In this document: positions 1-5,321 of the stretch, piece after piece
Position numbering within the stretch: the stretch's first letter is position 1
Layout of the letters: the number at the start of each line of letters is the position of its first letter
NCBI GenBank assembly: GCA_937995275.1
Contig: CALKKN010000366.1
Span: 1 to 6,187 of the forward strand
Reading direction: 5' to 3'
From: an uncultured Lysobacterales bacterium
Lineage (GTDB): Bacteria; Pseudomonadota; Gammaproteobacteria; Xanthomonadales; SZUA-36
DNA length: 6,187 nucleotides
Notes under the pieces: model-generated
What the model saw: the letters and a program-made list of their open reading frames with translations, nothing else
Told to the model about the DNA's origin: nothing
The model's database searches: none
Position numbers and translations under genes: made by a program

Positions 1-524
1 GCGCCAATCTCCCCATACCACACCGGGATTCCACACGATGCACCGTCCCGCTTAACTGGCGCTGGAAGGGTGTGCAATTCGACGTGTTGCACCCCACGGT
101 TGCGCTGTCTTACCTGGGCAACGACAGTTCCTGTGTCCTGAGCATCCGCCGTGGCGAGCGGGGCGTGCTTCTGAGCGGCGACATCTCGGCAGCCGTCGAG
201 CAGCGCCTGGTCGACGACGGATTGACGGCGCACGAGATCCTGCTGGTGCCGCACCACGGCAGCAAGACTTCCTCCAGCGATGATTTTGTCGCGACCGTAC
301 GGCCGAAGCTCGCCGTCGCCACGGCCGGCCTGGGCAACCGCTTCGGCTTTCCCCGCCCCGAAGTCCGGGCGCGATACCTGGCGGCGGGTGCCGGCTTCTG
401 GTCCACGGGGGACTGCGGGGCCGTGCAGATCGTCCTGCACGCGGACGGCAGCGTCCGGGCGACGAGCGCCCGGCGCCAGCGGTCGGGGCTCTGGCGCTGG
501 CCGGCCGCAGCCGGCTGTCCCTGA
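1..524 (+). CDS. comEC: ComEC/Rec2 DNA-internalisation channel protein, C-terminal part (5' truncated by window edge)
   Basis: This is the 3' end of comEC, which encodes the inner-membrane channel that carries single-stranded DNA into the cytoplasm during natural transformation. The reading frame is open from base 3 to the TGA at 522-524, giving about 173 visible residues. A GTG at 72 lies in frame but is not the start, because homologous sequence continues upstream of it (WRWKGVQFDVLHP straddles it). What is visible is the C-terminal half of the metallo-beta-lactamase-like domain: NDSSCVLSI (about 120-146), LLSGDI (about 171-188), the PHHGS motif (about 249-263), the TSSSDDF stretch after it, NRFGFPRPEV (about 336-365) and a final STGDCGAV segment. 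No membrane segment is present in this part. The position expected to read HP in many relatives reads FP here. Whether the strain is transformable cannot be told from this fragment. The family call is confident; the gene's upstream part is outside the window. Confidence 0.9.
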   Translation, partial: ANLPIPHRDSTRCTVPLNWRWKGVQFDVLHPTVALSYLGNDSSCVLSIRRGERGVLLSGDISAAVEQRLVDDGLTAHEILLVPHHGSKTSSSDDFVATVRPKLAVATAGLGNRFGFPRPEVRARYLAAGAGFWSTGDCGAVQIVLHADGSVRATSARRQRSGLWRWPAAAGCP

Positions 525-561
525 CCGCACCGCTGGCGATCAGCCCGGAATCGCACCACCG

Positions 562-593
562 GGGGCGCCACCGTGGCCTGATCCGGGCGCCCC
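562..593. repeat. GC-rich inverted repeat downstream of comEC
   Basis: GGGGCGCC at 562-569 is perfectly complementary to GGCGCCCC at 586-593, giving an 8-bp stem with a 16-nt loop. It begins about 38 nt after the comEC stop codon. No T-run follows (the next bases are ATGTATCAT), so it does not look like a standard intrinsic terminator. It could be a processing or weak attenuation hairpin, or a chance product of high G+C. Confidence 0.35.
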
Positions 594-596
594 ATG

Positions 597-616
597 TATC
601 ATCTGAGCGTTATCAT
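597..616 (+). promoter_or_regulatory. possible weak promoter region for the exbB-to-uvrC operon
   Basis: Two TATCAT hexamers, at 597-602 and 611-616, each match five of six positions of the sigma70 -10 consensus TATAAT. They form the most A/T-rich patch in the comEC-exbB gap. Neither has a convincing -35 box at 16-18 bp: the best candidate for the first is TGGCCT at 574-579, matching about three of six. This is the only intergenic interval large enough to hold a promoter for the downstream cluster, and that context is the main support. Confidence 0.2.
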
Positions 617-617
617 T

Positions 618-638
618 CGGGCTGCCCGACGCAGCCCG
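618..638. repeat. short inverted repeat in the exbB leader
   Basis: CGGGCTGC at 618-625 and GCAGCCCG at 631-638 form a perfect 8-bp stem around the 5-nt loop CCGAC. It sits just upstream of the exbB ribosome binding site. No U-tract follows (TGGTCAATGG comes next), so a terminator is unlikely. As RNA it would be a stable hairpin ending 8 nt before the Shine-Dalgarno GGAG, so it might affect mRNA stability or translation initiation. No regulator is suggested by the sequence. Confidence 0.4.
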
Positions 639-646
639 TGGTCAAT

Positions 647-650
647 GGAG
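647..650 (+). promoter_or_regulatory. ribosome binding site for exbB
   Basis: GGAG at 647-650 lies 9 nt before the GTG at 660, a normal spacing. It is only 2 nt from an out-of-frame ATG at 653, which would encode just four residues. The site therefore supports GTG 660 as the start. Confidence 0.55.
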
Positions 651-659
651 CAATGAAGC

Positions 660-1298
660 GTGCTTGAAATCATTTTCGCGGGCGGCTGGTTGATGGTCCC
701 GATCATCCTGTGCTCGGTCCTGTCACTGACCATCATCGCCGAACGCTTCTGGGCCTTGCGGCGCCCCAACGTGGTCCCCGAGGGCGTGGGCAGCCAGGTC
801 GAGGAGTGGGCGGCGCGCCATGAACTGGACCGGCGACACATCGAGCAGCTCAGGTCGGGTTCGGCGCTGGGCCGAGTCCTGGCGGCCGCCTTGGTGAACC
901 GCCACCGGGCCCGGGACGTGATCAAGGAGGCCGTCGAGGACACCGGCCGGCACGTGGTGCATGAGCTGGAACGGTTCCTCAACACCCTCGGCACCATCGC
1001 CGGGATTTCCCCGTTGCTGGGGCTGCTCGGCACCGTCATCGGCATGATCAAGGTCTTTTCGGCCATACTCGCCCACGGGGTCGGCAACGCGAACCAGCTC
1101 GCCGGCGGAATTTCCGAGGCGCTGATCACCACGGCCGCGGGCCTGACGGTCGCGATCCCGAGCTTCTTTTTCTACCGGTATTTCAAGGGGCGCGTGGCCG
1201 CCTACGTGGTATCGATGGAGGAGCAGGCGATCAACCTGATCGAGGCGATCGACCGCGGTAACGTGGCCCAGCTGAGGTCAGGCATCCCCGGAGGCTGA
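660..1298 (+). CDS. exbB: ExbB/TolQ family proton-channel protein (MotA/TolQ/ExbB superfamily)
   Basis: Inner-membrane subunit of a proton-motive-force-driven motor; with an ExbD/TolR partner it energises an envelope process. It has 212 residues. Three membrane segments are visible: about 9-29 (after LEIIFAGGWLM), about 109-131 and about 152-174, with a cytoplasmic region between the first two. Family motifs include GLLGTVIGM (121-129) and EALITTAAGLTVAIP (153-167). Thr125, Glu153 and Thr158 align by eye with the pore residues Thr148, Glu176 and Thr181 of E. coli ExbB. The GTG start is fixed by an in-frame TGA at 654-656 immediately upstream and by the family-typical N-terminus. The exbD-like gene follows after 4 nt. 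No tonB or tolA-like partner is encoded here. ExbB and TolQ are hard to separate by sequence alone; the symbol follows the usual naming of this comEC-adjacent homologue, and its true role in the envelope is not established by context. Confidence 0.9.
   Translation: MLEIIFAGGWLMVPIILCSVLSLTIIAERFWALRRPNVVPEGVGSQVEEWAARHELDRRHIEQLRSGSALGRVLAAALVNRHRARDVIKEAVEDTGRHVVHELERFLNTLGTIAGISPLLGLLGTVIGMIKVFSAILAHGVGNANQLAGGISEALITTAAGLTVAIPSFFFYRYFKGRVAAYVVSMEEQAINLIEAIDRGNVAQLRSGIPGG
1290..1294 (+). promoter_or_regulatory. strong ribosome binding site for exbD
   Basis: GGAGG lies inside the last codons of exbB, 8 nt before the GTG at 1303. This near-consensus site supports the GTG start of exbD. It also fits coupled translation with exbB, whose TGA ends at 1298. 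Confidence 0.75.
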
Positions 1299-1302
1299 CC
1301 GA

Positions 1303-1731
1303 GTGAAGTTGCAGCATTACAGCCTGGAAGAGCCGACGGTCGATCTCACCTCGCTGATCGACGTGGTGTTCCTGCTGCTGATCTTTTTCATGGTCAGCAC
1401 GACCTTCGAGCGGCAGGCGCTGTTGAAAGTGGATTTACCCGAAGCCAGCGAGGTCGAGGACCGGACCGAGTTGCCGGAAAGCCTGGAGCTGGTCATCGAC
1501 AGCGAAGGCCGCATGTACCTGAATGACCGCCGGCTGGTCGACAGCGATGAACGCACGCTGCGGGCGGCGATCGAGGAGGCCGTCGGCGAAGAGCGCACGG
1601 TGCCGCTCATCCTCCGTGCCGATCGGCAGACGCCGCATCACTACGTCGTCACGGCCATGGATGTGGCCGCCCAGCTCGGTTTCGGCAATCTTTCCATCGC
1701 CACGGACCGCACCAACGGATCGACTGAATGA
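1303..1731 (+). CDS. exbD: ExbD/TolR family biopolymer transport protein
   Basis: Partner of the preceding ExbB/TolQ protein in a proton-driven inner-membrane motor. The 142 residues show the standard layout: a short cytoplasmic N-terminus, one membrane helix (about 17-36) and a periplasmic domain (about 40-142). The helix contains LIDVVFLLLIFF, with Asp20 at the position of the essential proton-carrying aspartate of ExbD/TolR. The C-terminal stretch AAQLGFGNLSIAT is typical of the family's periplasmic fold. Length is normal (E. coli ExbD has about 141 residues). The start is GTG, 8 nt after a GGAGG site and 4 nt after the exbB stop. Its TGA overlaps the msbA ATG in an ATGA tetranucleotide, which suggests translational coupling. 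Family assignment is secure; the energised partner protein is unknown. Confidence 0.92.
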   Translation: MKLQHYSLEEPTVDLTSLIDVVFLLLIFFMVSTTFERQALLKVDLPEASEVEDRTELPESLELVIDSEGRMYLNDRRLVDSDERTLRAAIEEAVGEERTVPLILRADRQTPHHYVVTAMDVAAQLGFGNLSIATDRTNGSTE

Positions 1732-3509
1732 CGGAACCTCCAAGCCAGCCCCTGGCCGTCTACAGCCGCCTGTGGGGGTATACGCGCCGCTATCTGGGGA
1801 TGTTTGCGCTGGGCGTGCTGGGCGTCGCGATCGACGCCAGCATGCAGGCCGCGTTCATCAAGTTCATGGAGCCCCTGATCGACCGCGTGTTCGTGGGCAA
1901 GGACTCGGAATTCGGCCTGTGGCTGGCGGGTGTGATTTTCCTCGTGACCATCACGCGCATGACGGGCAACTTCGCCGGCGTTTACGCGATGGAATGGGTC
2001 GGCCGGAAAGTCATCGCCGACCTCCGCCAGGAGTTGTTCAACCGTTACGTCTCCCTCCCGGCCAGCTTCTTCGACCACTACAGTTCCGGACAGCTCATCT
2101 CCAAACTCGCTTATAACAGCGAACAGGTCGCGAGCGCGGCGACCACCTCGGTGATTTCCGCGTTCCGGGACGTCCTGCTGGTGCTCTTCCTGCTCGGCGT
2201 CATGCTGACCATTAACGTGCAACTGACCCTGGTCATGCTGCTGCTGGTCCCGCTGATCGGGCTGCTGGTCACGGTTATCAGCCGTCGCTTCCGCAAGATC
2301 AGCCACCGTATCCAGGACATGATGGGCAATGTCTCCCATGTCACGGAAGAGGCCGTCGTGGGGCAACAGGTGGTCAAGGTGTTCCGTGGACAGGAGGCGG
2401 AAAAGGCCCGCTTCCGGGCCGTCAACGACAAGACCCGCCGCCTGCACCTGCGGATGACGGCCACGCACCTGGCCAGTTCGTCACTGGTGCAGGTTGCCGC
2501 GGGCCTGGCCATGGTCCTGCTGATGTATATCGCGACACGCCCCTCGATGCTGAACGAGATTTCCGCGGGCACCTTCACGGCCATCTTCACCGCGATGGTG
2601 GCGACCATCCCGCCGCTCAAGCGCCTGACCGGCGTTCAATCCCAGGTCCAGAAGGGCATTGCCGCGGCCGACAGCATCTTCCAGGTCCTGGACACCGATG
2701 CGGAGCAGGACACCGGCAGCTATCACGTTGAGCGGGTGGCCGGCGCCATCGAGTTCAGAAACGTCAGTTTCCGTTACGAATCAGGCGGACGCCCGGTCCT
2801 TACCGACGTGAGTTTCAACGTGCCGGCCGGCAGCGTCACCGCGCTGGTGGGGCCGTCGGGCAGCGGCAAGACCACGCTGGCCGGACTGCTGCCGCGATTC
2901 TATACGAATTACCAGGGACACATCCTGCTGGACGGCCGGGAACTGGCCGACTACGAACTCGACAACCTCCGCAGCCAGATCGCCCTGGTCAGCCAGAATG
3001 TGGTGCTGTTCAACGACACGGTCGCCGGCAATATCGCTTACGGCGCCCTGACCGGCGCGCCCCGCGAGGCGATTTTCAAAGCCGCCAGCGACGCCCACGC
3101 AATGGAATTCATCGACCAGTTGCCCGACGGGCTGGACACCCTGGTCGGAGAGAACGGCACCCTGTTGTCCGGCGGGCAACGGCAGCGCCTCGCCATCGCG
3201 CGGGCCCTGCTCAAGGATGCCCCGATCCTGATCCTCGACGAGGCGACCTCGGCCCTCGACAGCGAGTCGGAACGCTACATCCAGGAGGCGCTGACGGAAG
3301 TCATGAAACACCGGACCACCCTCGTCATCGCCCACCGGCTGTCCACCATCGAAAACGCGGACCAGGTGGTTGTGCTGGAGCGCGGGCGGGTTGTCGAAGT
3401 CGGGACGCACGAGGAACTGCTGGCACTCCAGGGCAGCTATGCCAGGCTGTACCAGACGCAGTTCGGTCATGATCAGGGGAGCGCCGCTTCGCTGCAGGAC
3501 AGGGTCTGA
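1728..3509 (+). CDS. msbA: MsbA, lipid A/LPS-core ATP-binding cassette flippase
   Basis: Homodimeric ABC exporter that flips core-lipid A from the inner to the outer leaflet of the inner membrane. The 593 residues (E. coli MsbA has 582) contain six predicted membrane helices, roughly at 21-42, 62-85, 142-162, 164-186, 250-270 and 278-297, followed by a nucleotide-binding domain. The ATPase motifs are complete: Walker A GPSGSGKTT (375-383, Lys381), Q-loop Gln423 in LVSQNVVLFNDTV, signature LSGGQRQR (480-487), Walker B LILDEA (501-506, Asp504/Glu505), D-loop SALD and H-loop His536. Arg77, Arg147 and Lys298 align by eye with E. coli Arg78, Arg148 and Lys299, residues known to bind the lipid A glucosamine phosphates. 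This favours MsbA over a generic exporter. The ATG overlaps the exbD stop (ATGA), with a weak GGAT 7 nt upstream. lpxK follows directly. Confidence 0.96.
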   Translation: MTEPPSQPLAVYSRLWGYTRRYLGMFALGVLGVAIDASMQAAFIKFMEPLIDRVFVGKDSEFGLWLAGVIFLVTITRMTGNFAGVYAMEWVGRKVIADLRQELFNRYVSLPASFFDHYSSGQLISKLAYNSEQVASAATTSVISAFRDVLLVLFLLGVMLTINVQLTLVMLLLVPLIGLLVTVISRRFRKISHRIQDMMGNVSHVTEEAVVGQQVVKVFRGQEAEKARFRAVNDKTRRLHLRMTATHLASSSLVQVAAGLAMVLLMYIATRPSMLNEISAGTFTAIFTAMVATIPPLKRLTGVQSQVQKGIAAADSIFQVLDTDAEQDTGSYHVERVAGAIEFRNVSFRYESGGRPVLTDVSFNVPAGSVTALVGPSGSGKTTLAGLLPRFYTNYQGHILLDGRELADYELDNLRSQIALVSQNVVLFNDTVAGNIAYGALTGAPREAIFKAASDAHAMEFIDQLPDGLDTLVGENGTLLSGGQRQRLAIARALLKDAPILILDEATSALDSESERYIQEALTEVMKHRTTLVIAHRLSTIENADQVVVLERGRVVEVGTHEELLALQGSYARLYQTQFGHDQGSAASLQDRV

Positions 3510-3510
3510 G

Positions 3511-3516
3511 CGGGAA
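3511..3516 (+). promoter_or_regulatory. ribosome binding site deciding the lpxK start
   Basis: CGGGAA, just after the msbA stop codon, is the only purine-rich Shine-Dalgarno-like sequence here. Measured from its GGGA core (3512-3515), it lies 11 nt before the ATG at 3527 but only 2 nt before the in-frame TTG at 3518. The spacing therefore favours ATG 3527 as the lpxK start. Confidence 0.4.
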
Positions 3517-3526
3517 CTTGCCGAGC

Positions 3527-4546
3527 ATGCGCGCCGCCACCGAGTACAGGCTCAATGAGATATGGTACGGGGACCGGCCGCCGCCGCTGTGGCTGCGCGG
3601 GCTGGTCCCCGCCTACCGGTTCGGCAACCGGGTCGACCGCTGGTGGAAGTCCCGACACCGCCCGCAGAATCTCGAGTCAGCCTGCATCATCGTGGTCGGC
3701 AACATCACGGTCGGCGGCAGCGGCAAATCGCCACTGGTCATTCGCCTGTGCCGGATTCTGCGCGACGCGGGGCTGGGTCCGGCTGTGATCAGCCGCGGCT
3801 ACGGCAGCGAGGCCAGGGGCCTGCGCCTGGTCAGCCCGGCCTCCGACCCCACCGTCGTCGGCGACGAACCCCTGATGATCGCGCAGGAGGCCGGGGTGCC
3901 GGTGATTGTCTCGCCCGACCGCTGCGCGGCAGCGCGTGCTCTGATCGGGAAGGGAATCCGCGTCATCGTTTCGGACGACGGCCTGCAGCATTACCGCCTG
4001 CCGCGTTCCATCGAAATCTGCGTCATCGACGGCAACCGGGGATTCGGCAACGGTCGCCTGCTGCCGGCCGGGCCCCTGCGGGAATCTCCGGAGCGCCTGG
4101 CCTCGGTCGATCACATTGTCGTCAACGGTGAACCCGACGGTCTTCCCGGAGGCCTCGAGACCGTGCCGATGACTCTGGCCGCCGGCCTGCTGCGGCCGCT
4201 CGAAGGGGGCCAGAGCTGGCGGCTTTCCCAGTTCACCGGGTGCCGGGTCCATGCGGTAGCCGGCATTGCCCACCCGCAACGCTTCTTCGACCTGCTGCGG
4301 CATGCCCGCATCAAGGTCATCGAGCACCCGTTTCCGGATCATTACGCCTATACGGCTCGGGACTTCGCGGGCATGCCCGGCGACCTGCCCATCCTGATGA
4401 CCGAGAAGGACGCGGTGAAATGCCGCCAACTGGGCCTATCCAACGCCTGGTTCCTGACCGTCGACGCGGCGCTGCCATCCACCTGGGAAGCCGCGTTGGT
4501 GGGGCAGGTCCGGGCGTGCCTCGAGCGGCGGAAGATACAACCATGA
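3527..4546 (+). CDS. lpxK: LpxK, tetraacyldisaccharide 4'-kinase
   Basis: Phosphorylates the 4' position of the tetraacyldisaccharide-1-phosphate precursor to make lipid IVA, at the cytoplasmic face of the inner membrane. From ATG 3527 it has 339 residues (E. coli LpxK has 328). The Walker A loop reads GNITVGGSGKSP (58-69), with GKSP where many homologues have GKTP. It is followed by SRGYGSEARG (89-98), GDEP (112-115), the DDGLQHYRL motif (150-158), DGNRGFGNG..LPAGPLRE (168-186), VAGIAHPQRFF (244-254), DHYAYT (271-276) and MTEKDAVKC (291-299). The aspartates of GDEP and DDGLQH and the histidine of DHY are the expected catalytic or Mg-binding positions. A TTG at 3518 would add three residues, but its spacing to the Shine-Dalgarno is poor. 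The gene lies 17 nt after msbA, and its stop overlaps the kdsB start in an ATGA. The product is clear; only the start is slightly uncertain. Confidence 0.95.
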   Translation: MRAATEYRLNEIWYGDRPPPLWLRGLVPAYRFGNRVDRWWKSRHRPQNLESACIIVVGNITVGGSGKSPLVIRLCRILRDAGLGPAVISRGYGSEARGLRLVSPASDPTVVGDEPLMIAQEAGVPVIVSPDRCAAARALIGKGIRVIVSDDGLQHYRLPRSIEICVIDGNRGFGNGRLLPAGPLRESPERLASVDHIVVNGEPDGLPGGLETVPMTLAAGLLRPLEGGQSWRLSQFTGCRVHAVAGIAHPQRFFDLLRHARIKVIEHPFPDHYAYTARDFAGMPGDLPILMTEKDAVKCRQLGLSNAWFLTVDAALPSTWEAALVGQVRACLERRKIQP

Positions 4547-5310
4547 GCACCGCTTACGCCATCGTCATTCCTGCCCGAATGGCATCGCAGAGGCTGCCCG
4601 GCAAGCCGCTGCTGCAGATCGCCGGGCGGCCCCTGATCGAACACGTCTACCGCCGCGCCTGCGCCTCTGCGGCACGAACCGTGGTGATCGCCACCGACAC
4701 CCCGGAAGTCGCTGACGCGGCAGAATCGTTCGGCGCCCGGGCCGTGCTGACTTCGGCCGATCACAAAAGCGGCAGCGACCGTATCGCCGAGTGCGCGGAC
4801 CGCCTGGGCTGGGGCGACGATACGCTGGTGGTCAATCTGCAGGGCGACGAACCCCTGATGCCGGCAGCCTGCCTCGACCAGGCTGCGGAACTGCTGGCCC
4901 GGGACGGCGACGCGGCAGCAGCCAGCCTGTACTGGCCCATCACCGATGCCACCGAGGTCGCGGATCCCAACGCCGTCAAGGTCGTCGTCGGCCTGGACGG
5001 CACGGCCTTGTATTTCAGCCGCTCGCCCATTCCGTACCCGCGCGGCTATCGGAACATCGACGCCGCATTGCGCGCTGGACTGACCTGGAAGCGCCATATA
5101 GGACTCTATGCCTACCGGGCGGGGGCCCTGCGGACCTTTGCCGCGACACCGGCGACGGCCCTCGAGTCTACCGAGAAGCTGGAGCAGCTTCGGTTTCTCG
5201 AGCACGGGCTGCGCATCGTAATGGCCGAGGCCGCCGCCTTCATACCGGCCGGCGTCGACACGCCGGAAGACCTGCAGCGCGTCGCTGCGCTGCTCACCGC
5301 CCGGGGCTGA
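4543..5310 (+). CDS. kdsB: KdsB, CMP-Kdo synthetase (3-deoxy-manno-octulosonate cytidylyltransferase)
   Basis: Cytoplasmic enzyme that couples CTP and Kdo to give CMP-Kdo, the donor for the first inner-core sugars added to lipid IVA. It has 255 residues, close to E. coli KdsB (248). Motifs in order are IPARMASQRLPGKPL (9-23, nucleotide binding), HKSGSDRIAE (74-83), NLQGDEPLM (98-106, with Asp102 as the expected metal ligand), FSRSPIPYPR (158-167), HIGLYAYR (185-192), LESTEKLEQLR (207-217) and GVDTPEDL (237-244). The frame stays open upstream to about 4240, but that stretch is the lpxK gene in another frame. The ATG at 4543 gives the family N-terminus and has GGAAG at 4530-4534, 8 nt upstream. 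It overlaps the lpxK stop in an ATGA. No ycaR-like small gene separates lpxK from kdsB, unlike E. coli and Pseudomonas. Confidence 0.96.
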   Translation: MSTAYAIVIPARMASQRLPGKPLLQIAGRPLIEHVYRRACASAARTVVIATDTPEVADAAESFGARAVLTSADHKSGSDRIAECADRLGWGDDTLVVNLQGDEPLMPAACLDQAAELLARDGDAAAASLYWPITDATEVADPNAVKVVVGLDGTALYFSRSPIPYPRGYRNIDAALRAGLTWKRHIGLYAYRAGALRTFAATPATALESTEKLEQLRFLEHGLRIVMAEAAAFIPAGVDTPEDLQRVAALLTARG

Positions 5311-5321
5311 GACGGCGCCGC

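Noticed and set aside
72..524. GTG at 72 as the start of a free-standing small beta-lactamase-fold protein
   Set aside because: The frame is open to the window edge, and ComEC-like sequence (LNWRWKG) continues upstream of the GTG, so this is an internal codon of a truncated comEC.
653..667. Four-codon open frame ATG AAG CGT GCT TGA overlapping the exbB start, a possible leader peptide
   Set aside because: The Shine-Dalgarno GGAG is only 2 nt from this ATG, and a four-residue frame is expected by chance. No attenuator structure follows it.
1523..2116. Plus-strand frame of 197 codons straddling the exbD-msbA junction
   Set aside because: It overlaps two confidently assigned genes in a different frame and has an Arg/Pro-rich low-complexity translation.
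1641..2468. Open frame of 275 codons on the minus strand opposite exbD and msbA, rich in His, Gln and Asp
   Set aside because: This composition is typical of antisense shadows of G+C-rich membrane-protein genes, and there is no supporting start context or domain.
4240..4542. Upstream in-frame extension of kdsB
   Set aside because: The extension is lpxK read in another frame. The KdsB family N-terminus begins at the ATG at 4543, which has a good ribosome binding site.
5313..5320. Palindrome CGGCGCCG between kdsB and uvrC
   Set aside because: It is an 8-bp perfect palindrome with no loop or T-run, too short and too likely in G+C-rich DNA to call an operator or terminator.
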